Program-made: the position numbers and the translations under genes
Source of the DNA: Buddleja alternifolia
Taxonomy: Eukaryota > Streptophyta > Magnoliopsida > Lamiales > Scrophulariaceae
NCBI GenBank assembly: GCA_019426215.1
Contig: CM033393.1
Location: 50,036,645-50,100,644 of the forward strand
DNA: 64,000 nucleotides
Direction: 5' to 3'
Part shown: positions 24,501-36,010 of the stretch, piece by piece
Numbering within the stretch: the first letter of the stretch is position 1
How the letters are laid out: every line of letters starts with the position of its first letter
Notes under the pieces: model-generated
The model's input: the letters and a program-made list of their open reading frames with translations, nothing else
Told to the model about the DNA's origin: nothing
The model's database searches: none

Positions 24501-25259
24501 TTAAGAACAACTCAAAGACTTTATTATGTAAGAGTGAAAGCAGTAATAATTTTATGATATAAAATCTGGCACGAGAAATGCGTTTATATAGACATAAACA
24601 CCTTTTTCGGAATAGTTGTATTATTTGGAATTCTAGTTTAATTTTAAAGGTTGCACCAATTCAGAAATGTCTACTCTTGAGAAAAGAAGTGTCTATTCAG
24701 TCAAAATAACTCCAGAAATTAATTCTAGGAAGACATCTTTTAGAAAATCATTTTCTAAACATTGCAACTCTTTAATAAATAAACTAATAAAAAATAATTC
24801 CAAAATAATAAATAAATCCGAAAATAATAAAATAAAAAATAATATTTTATTTTTCCAAGTGCCAAGTCTTTGATATATATATATATATATATATATTTTG
24901 GCCTCCTCCAAATTTTCCCTCCAAATTTCTATTTTAAACTTAAAGTGGAGCCCTTCTTTATATAGTTTTCCAAACTTTAATAAGTTTTCTATATGGGATA
25001 AGAAACACACTATACATCTTTATATATGCAAGCTATATATCTAACAAATTCTAGAGATAAATCAATAGAAGCTGTGTAATTCTCAGTTGGACTACTGTTT
25101 TTTGTCTTAAAAAGTAAAAAATATAAAAGAAATAATTAAGTTAATTAGATTCTAAGAAATTATTTTAATGCAATTTTTTCATAGTCTGGTGTCTGAACTT
25201 GGACCAAACTATTTAATTCTGTTAACACCTCAGCTACATAAATTTTCATGAAGATTTTC
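21524..25259. other. Gene-poor AT-rich spacer
   Basis: No gene recognised. A tRNA-like/SINE-like stretch with GGGCTCGATCCT lies near 21540-21610. A GC-rich patch occurs at about 22735-22805. Two weakly similar segments containing TTAATGAATAGC lie near 24100 and 24470, suggesting an old local duplication. A run of about 11 AT dinucleotides lies at 24874-24896. Short open frames (e.g. 24667-24873) look random. Confidence 0.4.
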
Positions 25260-25490
25260 AATTGAGTAACATCTTGGCAATAAATCCACAGGGACATAAA
25301 AATCTTAAAGTGCAATTCCTTATATGAAAACTATCAAGTTGCACAAGATTTTATAGTGCTCTTTACCTGGAATTTCCACAAACAAATGAAATAAGAATGA
25401 CTTAATAATTATAAGAAAACAAGCAGCACAACTTAATCATCATCATGAACTACATAAGAAGACAAATAAGGGAATATTCAAAGATTCCAT
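25260..25490 (+). repeat. Start of the ABCB segmental duplication, copy 1
   Basis: Matches 51870-52100 in the same orientation with moderate divergence; both contain ATGAAAACTATCAAGTTG and GGAATTTCCACAAACAAAT. This marks the upstream limit of homology between the spacers of the two ABCB genes. Confidence 0.75.
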
Positions 25491-25740
25491 ACAATTTATA
25501 ATAAAAAATTAAAATATTAAGAGAGAATTTCCCAAGTCACTGATCATCCTAGAAATCGTATGTATTACTACATTGACAAATGACAACCCATATTTTAAAA
25601 AAAATATAATTAAGAGACGCGTTTTGTGAGTCAATAGTACGTAGTTTAACTATAAGAATAGAGATTAATATTAGTTTAATGGCAGAAAACAAACGAGGCA
25701 CAAAAAATTAAACTAACTCAATTATGTGAAATCACGATTT
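25491..25740 (+). repeat. Duplicated spacer module, inverted relative to copy 2
   Basis: Corresponds to the reverse complement of about 53650-53920: AAGAGACGCGTTTTGTGAG here and its complement near 53775-53793. It implies an inversion in one copy after the duplication. Confidence 0.65.
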
Positions 25741-26194
25741 ATATCTTTTTATTGCTTAAAGATTTGCGCATATATCACGATCTGACCCGGGATAAAAATT
25801 GTGTCAAATATTAAAATTGGAAACCTTGAAAAAAGTGTGTCGAGACTCGGGGAAATGCGTATGAAATATTGGGATCCGATCTGATTCACAACAATTCAAA
25901 GTTTCACTCTGAGATTAGTGATCAAGATTTTTGTGAAGTGACTCAATAATGATTTATTAACATTAATCGACCGAATGGTATTTATATTGTTTATAATACG
26001 CTATGTGTTGAGGCCCTTGTAATTGCTCCAAATAATAAATATTGAAAATGGGCCGGCCATAATAAATTAATTTCATAATATCTTCGTATTAATTTTATCA
26101 TTGAGGTTCAAGTAAATTCATTTTGGATAACTTTGAATCGTGACTAAAATTGGTAAAACTGAAATTAAAAGAAAAATAATAATGCTTCGCAATA

Positions 26195-26290
26195 AGAATT
26201 GAACAAGTGTCCCAGTGGTACAGACAAACCCATAAACCGCAATTGCATTGCTTATGTTCAGGTTCCCGAAGCGGCTTAAAGTTCACGACG
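26195..26290 (+). repeat. Weak tRNA-like/SINE-like segment
   Basis: Contains CCCAGTGGTA and, about 50 bases later, GTTCAGGTTCCCGAAGC, loosely resembling A and B boxes. No clear tail or duplication. Confidence 0.2.
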
Positions 26291-26549
26291 AACGAGGCTA
26301 ACAGACCTAGACATGTAGGACATTTTTTCTGCCTATGCTCTATCTCTTAAATGGGTAATACTTGATAGCTCTCGAGAGTTAATCTCTCGAAAAATATCCA
26401 CCACAAAATGTGTGATAATATGTGTGGGATTTATCAAAATATAAATATATTTTATTATATTTTAACATATTATATGATGGATATTTCTCACGAATTAAAC
26501 TCCTTAAGCCAAAAAGTATCACCCTCTTTAATGAACTTTAAGCACCATC

Positions 26550-26665
26550 ATTAATTGAGGTAAATTCTTCTGAATTCAGTGAATATCAAATACCAAGAAA
26601 ACAAATATAATAAATTACAGCTTTTATCTACTACTTGGAATAGAGTGTCATTTCATTTGCGGCAT
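26550..26665 (+). repeat. Duplicated spacer module, same orientation in copy 2
   Basis: Related to 52775-52885; both carry ACTTGGAATAGAGTGTCATTT. It keeps its orientation although modules on either side in copy 2 are inverted. Confidence 0.6.
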
Positions 26666-26788
26666 TATTAATGCAGAAACATGAAGTATATTTTCATTTT
26701 GGTTTTAGGCCAAGGACAAATGTGATAGTTATTTTTCTCGTTTAATTTTCAGTTAATGTAATACTTTTAGGATGACAAATAGAAAATA

Positions 26789-27055
26789 GGGAAAAATACA
26801 CACGGATCCCCTCATTTATTGTGTAATTACCAAAATTTCCTCTTAATTATTGCAAATTTTCAACATACTCCCTCAAGAAATGTATTTGTAAAGTCTTTAG
26901 GGGTAAAATTGGAAAGTTTATTACACACCGAAAGTATAATTATAAGAAATACTTAACATATATAAGTGGGGTGTGTTAGTAACTTTTAATAAGTAAGGGG
27001 GTGATTAATTTGGTAATTATATTATATAACAAGTGAGAGGTTTTGTGTGTAATTT
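26789..27055. repeat. Foldback repeat, about 40-bp arms
   Basis: The left arm 26789-26831 and right arm 27012-27055 are imperfect inverted copies (left ends GTGTAATTACC, right begins GGTAATTATATTATATAAC). The arrangement fits a MITE; no duplication was fixed. Confidence 0.5.
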
Positions 27056-27279
27056 AAAATAAGTTGCTTATTTTTTTAACATGGTTCGTGTTATTGGTAT
27101 TTATATAAACTCGTCGGAGTTACCAAATTTTAGAGATCAAACTTGATAAGGGTATCAAGGGCTCTTTGCAGAACATGTTTTTTGATCTCGAGTATTCTGT
27201 TTAATTTGGGGCTAGGATTTAAAGCATATCACAATGGTTAAAATTACGCAAGCAGACTTAGAGGGTGTTTGACTAAACT

Positions 27280-27410
27280 TATAAGCTCCTCAAAACATCT
27301 TATAAAAAGTTTAGGATCTTATAATTAAGATGTTGAAAAGTGTTTGGTTAAATTTCATAGGAAAATCTTATAAACTCCTAAAATAAAATAAAATATCAGG
27401 AGCTTATAAA
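27280..27410. repeat. Short inverted repeat around 27.3 kb
   Basis: TTATAAGCTCCT (27280-27291) and AGGAGCTTATAA (about 27399-27410) are a perfect 12-bp inverted pair. They are preceded by GGGTGTTTGACTAAAC, a string typical of plant MITE ends. The element limits are unclear. Confidence 0.35.
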
Positions 27411-27419
27411 ATATTTATA

Positions 27420-27700
27420 AATAAGTTGAGAAATGAATGAATAAATTACAATAAGTAGTGACAAATGAATGAGTCTGACTCTGTCTTTGGAACTCTCGAC
27501 TTTTGTTTCAATCCAAAGGCAAAACGAAATAAATAATGATAGTTATTAGAAGTGCATTATAATTCGTACGGGTCCAAAAGAAGAAAACAAAAATTGAAGA
27601 TGGTCGCATGCAATCCCGTATTCCTCTCGATCCAACGTGCAACCTAGGCTTCCGTAAGCTAATTAAAGCAAGTATTTCTTTTCCAAAGCAATTCATTTTA
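27420..27700 (+). repeat. Duplicated spacer module, inverted in copy 2
   Basis: The reverse complement is found at about 52200-52530: AGAAGTGCATTATAATTC here and its complement near 52336. Order and orientation differ from copy 2, showing rearrangement of the spacer. Confidence 0.65.
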
Positions 27701-28451
27701 TTTTATTTTTTTATTCAAATTAGATTTTGCATAAAATTAAAATTAAAAGGGAAAAAATAAAGTCTACTTCTAGAGCATGACGTAAGAGAGTACCTCATAC
27801 TAAATAATCTAAGCATATGATTCATGAGATGCATGATTATTTTGGTTGAGAATACTTTTTAATTAATATAATGCTATCTATTTTTTATTTTTATTTTGAC
27901 TTAATGAGAACAAATATATTTTTGAAATGGGATTGAGAACAACAATTGCAAATTCTTAACAAAATCCTTCTTGAGTTGAGTTGAAACTAGCGTGTGATAT
28001 TGCTGTGTAGAATGGATGTAACAATTAATTTTGGGATCAAAATAAAATAAAACTGGAATTAGTATTTGAGACCAAAATTATTAGTAACAAATTTCGACGG
28101 AGAAAATAAAAAGTATATACGCATTCCTATCAATTTCCAAGGGAAAAAAAATTAATTTATTACGTTTTAGTTATCATAATTTGTCGTCGATAACACAATT
28201 TCATGATTGCAAGGTGCAAGCAAAGCCATATGCAATATCGAAATTAAATATCTCCTTCCCCACTTTTTTGCCTTTTCGCTTTTGCTAAGTCGCCTAAATA
28301 GGGAATAAGTATCAAGCCATATTTTGCAAATTGAGAAAGAAGCACTCGTTTATGAATATAATGATTATGTTGGACAACTAATATTCTTTATTTCTAAGAA
28401 AGGAATTATAATAGCACTGGAGGTTGGTTGGGTGGAGTGATAAGAATTTTA

Positions 28452-28862
28452 GGCCTTCTTTGATTATGTTTTCAGTTAAAATCCCACAAATTTCTTGAAA
28501 AATATGTACTACGAATATTCGTATGTGATGTGTGTTGTGTTTATTTATGTTTTAAAAAGGGTTGAAATATGTCAAATAAAAAATAATTGATTGATATTTG
28601 ATCTATTAAATATAAATTAAAAATTATAAAGTATAAAAGAGAAAGAGAAAAATATTAGTTGGAGTAACTGATTATTGATTGATGATTGTGTGAAATGAAG
28701 GATGTAGTGAACTAATGATTGATAGGTATTATATATGGAAAATAAAAAATTAAGTTGAGAAAATGTGAATTTGTATGAAAATAATTTGTACAGTATAGTT
28801 TTTTAGGATTTTGTGGTTTATGAAATAGAAAATGATGTTAACAAACATAAACAAACAAGGTC
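28452..28862. mobile_element. Tourist-like MITE
   Basis: 411 bp with ends GGCCTTCTTTGATTATGTTT and (complement) GACCTTGTTTGTTTATGTTT, flanked by TTA on both sides (28449-28451, 28863-28865). This is the standard PIF/Harbinger target. Non-coding. Confidence 0.75.
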
Positions 28863-28865
28863 TTA

Positions 28866-28960
28866 ATTTCTTAAGCAATAGATTTCGAGTTCGAATCCTT
28901 ATATAAACAGACACAAACTTGTGGGGAGAGTCCCTCAATTACACGCGACAGGATATAAAT
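28866..28960 (+). repeat. Possible SINE fragment
   Basis: Includes GAGTTCGAATCC, a good RNA polymerase III B-box match, about 30 bases after the MITE. No A box of quality is seen. Confidence 0.25.
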
Positions 28961-29479
28961 AAATTATTTTACACCGTCGAATGTGGACTACTTTAAAAAA
29001 ATCAACAAGAAATTGAGTTCAAATAAGCAAGTGTTACAATAATGAAATCTATCATATGAAAAACCACATCATATTTATTACTATATATTGAATTGTTGTT
29101 TCTTTATCCCAAAATAGAAATAGATCTGCAAATAAGTTGAGCTGAAACGAAGGAGTATTCTTATGTTACAAATTACAATAAGATAGATATGTATATGATT
29201 ATGTATATATTGTTCCAGAATTATTAAAACTAAAAGAATGAAGTAGCCCTCTTTCTATTTCTTTCTTTCAACATTATTCTCATCCCCAGATGAAAATTGA
29301 ATCCATTTTTATCATGTGAAATCAACAATAAAAAATAATTAATAAGATAAGAGTGACTAAAACAAATTGTAGGTCAAATTTCTTAAATTTTTTTATGCAA
29401 ATAATTAATTAAAACTAGTTCATCACCCGTGACGCTCAAATGGGATAATTCTATGGCACATCGGGAGTGTTATTTCAAG

Positions 29480-29585
29480 GTGTAGCATTGTGTCTATCTC
29501 TTTCACATAAACAATTGTGTGTGGAGTCCACACACAGTACAACTCAATGTGTAAAAGAGATAGATATAAGGAACGTTACCCCCAG
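29480..29585. repeat. Hairpin repeat with near-perfect palindromic core
   Basis: TCTATCTCTTTCACA on the left pairs with TGTAAAAGAGATAGA on the right, and the core TGTGTGTGGA-G-TCCACACACA is a 10-bp palindrome with a one-base loop. Related shorter hairpins lie near 52640 and 52885. Confidence 0.55.
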
Positions 29586-29820
29586 TCAAAAATCCAACTC
29601 CAACGTATCGGCGTCATTAATGACGCTACAAATATTTGAAAGTCAACCGCGATCACTTGCTGCCACACACATATTAATATTAATAAGTTTCATTGAACTT
29701 CAAATTTAAAAATAAAAGTAAAATTTAAGTACGTAAACTATACTATTTTTAAATTGTTTTTTTTTTTGGTAAAATTTAAATAGTTAATTAATACACTCAA
29801 TAACCAACATAAAAATATTG

Positions 29821-30017
29821 CATTACGTTGGTCTCTTTCATTCCACCAGCACTTCTCCTTCTCTCCCTCTATAAATACAGACACAAATTTTATAGCACCA
29901 TTCCTAAACGTGAAGACTTTGTCTCTCCCAAATTAAAGCTGTTTAACGACAAAAACAAATTTGCAGAAGTACAAAACAAAATAGAAACAGCAGTTTAGAT
30001 TTTCTGCAGGTAAAGAA
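29821..30017 (+). promoter_or_regulatory. Core promoter and 5' UTR of ABCB gene 1
   Basis: A TATA box CTATAAATAC lies at 29869-29878, after a C/T-rich stretch. The leader up to the ATG at 30018 is closely matched upstream of ABCB gene 2 (56205-56414), so it is conserved between the paralogues. Confidence 0.65.
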
Positions 30018-30285
30018 ATGGGCACTTCCGATACGGCCCAGAAACAAAAGAAGAAGAAAAGTGGCGGCGGCGCCGGCGCCGGAGGAGGCTTTTCTTTTGG
30101 GTCGATCTTCATGCATGCGGACGGTTGGGATGTGTTGTTGATGAGTCTGGGATTGTTTGGTGCATTTGGCGATGGGTTTTCCATGCCTGTTATGCTGTTA
30201 GTAACTAGCAAGCTTATGAACAGTTTTGGACATGCTCAAGTTTCACTTGCTGAAAATTTCAGTCACAACATCAGCAAGGTCACCC

Positions 30286-30329
<44 letters not shown>

Positions 30330-33300
30330 CACACACAGTCACACACAACGCCCTGTAAAATTTGAAAATATTCACATTTTATTATTTATTTATTTATGTA
30401 TGTTTGTTTCCTTCATGTTTATGTTGTTTTAATTTTACACTTTGAATAGGGTAAGGAAAACCAATAATTCACCAATAATTCAAGTTTCCTCTTTTTTTCT
30501 TTCTTTGGTTGAATGTCTCTTCAAGTGGGACTAATAACCTGGCAACTTTTTTTTAGGACAATAATTAATGAAAACTCGACAAAGAAAGTTTGCTTTGCTT
30601 TTTATTTTTATTATTCATCTTTGATTTTGCTCCACTAATTCTTTCATTGGATTGATTTTCCTGTGTAATATTTTCATTTAGTATTTGGCCATTTAATTTG
30701 TTACAAGCTACATTAATTGATATTCATGTAATATTTTCCAGGCTTTAAGGTGGCTAACTAGATACATATTTCTTTCATATTTTCGGGTCTTTTCAGAACG
30801 CATTGGCTCTTTGTTACATGGCTTGCGTGCAATGGATCGCTTGTTTTCTTGGTAGGTGTATCCAAATTGTTCAACAAAATGTCGAATTTCAACTTTAATT
30901 TCCTACTAATATATAATACTTGATTTTCTTAGAGGGATATTGTTGGACAAGAACAGCAGAGAGACAAGCATCTAGATTAAGAACAAGATACTTAAAAGCT
31001 GTAATGAGGCAAGATGTTGGCTACTTTGATTTACACGTAACCAGCACAGCTGAAGTAATCGAAAGTGTCTCCAGTGACAGTCTTGTCATTCAAGACGCCA
31101 TTAGCGAAAAGGTCAATATCCGCGTGTAATCACAACCATTCATTATTAACTTCGTTATAATTGTTCTTGATGGATGCCACTAACGCTACTGATTATATCA
31201 TCAGGTTCCGGTTTTTGTGATGAACCTCTCGACTTTCTTCGGGTCCTACATAGTGGCATTCATAATGTTATGGAGATTAGCAATCGTCGGATTTCCATTT
31301 GTAGTATTTCTTGTTATACCTGGATTGATGTATGGGAGGGCTCTAATGAGCATTGCAAGAGAAATGAGGGATGAGTACAGTAAAGCTGGTGTAATTGTTG
31401 AACAGGCCCTTTCTTCAATCCGAACTGTTTATTCCTTCGTTGGGGAGAGCAAGACTATATCCACATACTCTGATGCTCTTCAGGGGACTGTGAAATTGGG
31501 ATTAAGGCAGGGTTTAGCCAAAGGTTTGGCAATTGGTAGTAATGGTGTCGTTTTTGCAATTTGGTCCTTCATGGCATATTATGGAAGTAGATTGGTCATG
31601 TATCATGGCGCCGAAGGAGGCACCGTCTTTGCTGTAGGAGCTGCAATTGCTATTGGTGGAGTGTAAGTATTTCATCCCAAGTATTCTTTAGTGAAAAATA
31701 TGGAAACTACGTCCAATTTTAGTTGATTTTTTCTTTCTTCTTTCTTTGGGTTGAACAGAACATTGGGTTCGGGTTTGTCCAATCTTAAGTACTTTGCTGA
31801 AGCCAGTTCAGCTGCAGAGCGCATAAGGCAAGTGATTGAAAGAGTTCCGAAGATCGATTCAGAGGGCAAGGAAGGCCAAATACTACAAAATGTATCTGGA
31901 GAAGTTGAATTCAAGCACATTGAGTTCGCCTACCCTTCTAGGCCCGAAAGCATAATTTTCGAAGATTTTAGCCTAAAAGTCCCTGCAGGGAAGACGGTAG
32001 CATTAGTGGGAGGAAGTGGATCCGGAAAGTCAACAGTAATTGCTCTATTGCAGAGGTTTTATGATCCACTTGGTGGTGAAATTCTCCTTGACGGGGTAGC
32101 CATTGACAAGTTGCAAGTGATGTGGCTAAGGTCACAAATGGGATTGGTTAGTCAGGAGCCAGCACTCTTTGCTACCTCAATTAAAGAGAATATACTTTTC
32201 GGCAAAGAAGACGCTTCTATGGAAGAGGTTATTGAGGCTGCCAAAGCTTCTAATGCTCATAACTTTATTACCCAGTTGCCTCAAGGTTACGACACCCAGG
32301 TATGTATGATTCTTCGCCTTATCTTTGCTTATTTATTAGTTTACTAAGTATAAAATATGAAATTATTGGGGAAGAAACAGTAGAAAGTATTAATCAATAA
32401 AATTCTTCCAAATGAGTGCGCTGAGAAAATTACACTTCGACTTTCATACAAAGTGATACCTTTTGTTGGAAAGAATCTCAAAGACCTATCTTTTTTTTTG
32501 GACATTGATGCTTATATGCCTGCACATTATGAAGGTGGAATCATCACGACAAGTGACAACTATTAATATGGCCTTGAAAGCTAGTTGACATATTTTTGTG
32601 CATGTATTGATGACCTTCTCCTATTTTTAGTGTTCTTGAAATGGAATCGACATAATTCTTGTCTGTCCGAATTGGGCTGGAATGTCTTAATCTATGAACA
32701 TTCTTAAACTAATTAAACTTTTAGTATTGCATAGTTTATTAGCACGACAAATACTTAATCCATTCTTTACTTGGAAATTTTGGGTACAAGAAACTGGTTA
32801 GGTATCTGAATGCCAGACACTTGCAATTTTTTGGCATCGCACTTATTTTATCATCTAGTTGATCATTTAATTAGATAGTTGACTAATTGTGATTATGACT
32901 TGATGCTGATTCCATATAGCTAAAGGTCATGTTTAATTGCACTAAGACAAGGTCAAAAATTTACACCTCCACTTTTGATTAAATTCATCAGCAAATCACA
33001 TAGTCAATCATTTTTGATCCTCTGATATCATTTTGTATTTCATATGATAAATACATGTCAAGTCTATGTAATTCACGTCACTTGTATATTTAATGAAATA
33101 TTATATACTCTTGGTGTGCATCTTTGTTATGTAATACTATATGAAAATGTATCTGCATTCATAGGTTGGTGAGAGAGGTGTACAAATGTCCGGAGGCCAA
33201 AAGCAGAGAATAGCAATAGCTAGAGCCATAATTAAGTCTCCCAAAATTCTCCTACTTGATGAGGCCACAAGTGCTCTAGACTCGGAATCCGAGCGTGTAG

Positions 33301-35707
33301 TCCAAGAAGCCCTCGACAAGGCAGCAGTGGGCCGCACCACCATTGTCATAGCCCATCGTCTTTCCACCATCCGCAACGCTGAAATTATTGCTGTGGTCCA
33401 AAATGGCCAGGTCAGGGAGATTGGTTCACACGATGAGCTCATTGCAAATGATCATGGCCTCTACACTTCTCTTATTCGCCTCCAACAAACCGAGAAAACC
33501 AAAGATTTTGGCAATTCTAACATCATTGTACCATCATCCATTGCAAATACTGATATTCTTAACACAAGTAGTAGAAGGCTCTCAATAGTCAGCCGGTCGA
33601 GTTCAGCCAACTCAGCTGCACCAACCCGAGGACTAGACACGACAATTGTGCCCCCAGATCAAGTTTTTCCAAATCCTTCGTTTAGAAGATTACTGGCCAT
33701 GAATTTGCCTGAATGGAAGCAAGCAATATTAGGGTGTATAAGTGCAACATTATTTGGTGCTGTCCAGCCACTATATGCATTCTCAATGGGGTCGATGATA
33801 TCGGTTTATTTCCTGACGGATCACGATGAAATCAAAGAGAAGACAAAAATATATGCCTTGTGTTTTCTGGGGTTGGCAGTGTTCTCGCTCGTGATCAATA
33901 TTAGCCAACACTGTAGTTTTGCAGCAATGGGAGAGAACTTAACAAAGAGAATCAGAGAAAGAATGTTATCTAAGATGCTAACGTTTGAAATTGGGTGGTT
34001 TGACCAGGACGAGAATGCTACGGGTGCTGTTTGCTCTAGACTAGCCAAAGATGCCAATGTGGTATGTTCTTTAATTCAGCTTTAACAGAAAATTGTACTA
34101 TGGACCTCGTTTTGAACATCAAAGGGTTTCATTATGGCACGTCTACAGTGACATACACAATGTGTTGATGTGGTATAATCTGGACAATTTGGCGTATTCA
34201 ACAGAATCCATAAAAAAAAAAATCATTGCTTTAATCATACACTAGTACGTTTTCATAAGAAAACAAATTTATTACTATAATCAATATTTTTCTAATCACA
34301 ATTTTATATCTCAATATACAGGTAAGGTCTCTGGTAGGGGATCGGATGGCACTTGTCATCCAGACCATCTCTGCAGTAATTATTGCATGTACCATGGGAC
34401 TAGCCATTGCATGGAAGCTAGCATTGGTAATGATAGCTGTACAACCCTTAATCATAATTTGCTACTATTGCAAGCGTGTTCTGCTCAAAAACATGTCAAG
34501 CAAGGCTATCAAAGCTCAAAACGAAAGTAGCAAGCTTGCGGCAGAAGCCGTCTCCAACCTTCGAACCGTAACCGCATTCTCTTCCCAAGCCCGAATTCTC
34601 AAAATGCTAGAGAAAGCCCAAGAAGGCCCACAGAAAGAAAGCATACGCCAGTCATGGTTTGCAGGCATCGGGCTCGGGACCTCTCAAAGTCTCATGACAT
34701 GCACTTGGGCTTTAGATTTTTGGTATGGTGGCAAACTTATAGCTGAAGGGTTCATTGGAGCAAAGGCACTATTTGAAACTTTCATGATCTTGGTGAGCAC
34801 AGGTCGTGTCATAGCCGATGCTGGAAGTATGACTAATGATCTAGCTAAAGGTGCCAATGCAGTAGGATCCGTTTTCGCTGTCTTGGATCGATATTCCTTG
34901 ATTGAGCCCGAAGACCCGGATGGCTTCAAGCCCGATAAGCTAACGGGCCGAGTTGAGCTCCACGATGTTGATTTTGCCTATCCTGCTCGACCCAATATAA
35001 TGATCTTTAAAGGCTTTTCAATCGACATTGAGGCGGGAAAAGCAACTGCACTAGTAGGACAAAGTGGCTCTGGGAAATCAACAATAATAGGCCTAATTGA
35101 AAGATTTTATGATCCACTTAGAGGGGTGGTGAAAATCGACGGACGAGATATTAAGACATATCATCTAAGGTCAATGAGGAAGCACATCGCCCTCGTTAGT
35201 CAAGAGCCCACATTATTTGCCGGTACCATCAGACAAAATATAACTTATGGAGCATCAGATGATATTGATGAAGTTGAGATCATCGAGGCAGCTAAGGCAG
35301 CCAACGCTCACGATTTCATCGCCGGATTAAAGGACGGTTATGATACTTTTTGTGGAGACAGAGGGATGCAGTTATCCGGTGGGCAGAAGCAGAGGATCGC
35401 TATCGCTCGTGCCATATTAAAGAATCCTGCAGTTTTGTTATTAGACGAGGCGACAAGTGCTTTGGACTCTCAGTCTGAAAAAGTGGTCCAAGATGCGCTC
35501 GAGCGGGTGATGGTTGGACGAACAAGTGTCGTTGTGGCGCACAGGCTGAGTACTATACAAAATTGTGACACGATTGCGGTTTTGGACAAGGGAAGAGTGG
35601 TCGAAAAGGGGACTCATTCTTCATTGTTGGCTAAAGGGCCAAATGGAGCATATTACTCACTTATTAGTCTTCAGAGGACACCTAGCTCTGCTCAAACTAT
35701 CAACTAA
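30018..35707 (+). CDS. ABCB (MDR/P-glycoprotein-type) transporter, ABCB15-like, gene 1
   Basis: Full-size ABC exporter of the plasma membrane; the substrate cannot be told from sequence. Exons are 30018-30278, 30797-30851, 30933-31111, 31205-31662, 31759-32299, 33165-34061 and 34322-35707. All phases join, giving 1,258 aa, the usual length for the family. The order is TMD1, NBD1, linker, TMD2, NBD2. NBD1 has Walker [10 protein letters not shown] (about 401), signature MSGGQ (about 506) and Walker B ILLLDE (about 525). NBD2 has GQSGSGKST (about 1043), LSGGQ (about 1147) and VLLLDE (about 1167). [12 protein letters not shown] and [12 protein letters not shown] in TMD1 are typical of the ABCB15/16/17/18 group. 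The N-terminus is Lys- and Gly-rich with no signal peptide. Intron 1 begins with a (CT)n(TA)n microsatellite; intron 5 is 865 bp against 111 bp in gene 2. The 3' flank is interrupted 176 bp after the stop by a Helitron. Confidence 0.93.
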
Positions 35708-35906
35708 TGGTGTTAAATTTGGTGTATTTAGGCCTTTCAAGTTTCCCTTAAATCAAGGGGGATGAAATACTGAAGATTTTTGAGGCCTTCCAACTTTACT
35801 GTTTCCATTTTTGAAAGGGCAGAGCAAAATGCAATGTTGTATGCTATGAAATGGATCTGTACTAGACTTCTGCTCTGTGTAAATCTATAATCTATAATCT
35901 ATAACT

Positions 35907-36010
35907 ACTATAAAAGTGTGAATGTCAGGAGATGATTTACATTTCTTAACTTCTTTGTACTATAAAAGTGTGAATGTTAGGCGATGATTTACATTTCTTA
36001 ACTTTTTTAT
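35907..36010 (+). repeat. 52-bp tandem duplication at the Helitron 5' end
   Basis: TATAAAAGTGTGAATGT starts at about 35910 and again at about 35962; each copy runs through GATGATTTACATTTCTTAAC. Just before it, TCTATAA occurs three times (35884-35904). The 5' terminus has been repeated. Confidence 0.8.

Noticed and set aside
32300..33164. Hidden extra exon in the 865-bp intron 5 of ABCB gene 1
   Set aside because: Exons 5 and 6 join in phase exactly as in gene 2, whose intron is 111 bp; the extra DNA has no open frame of note.
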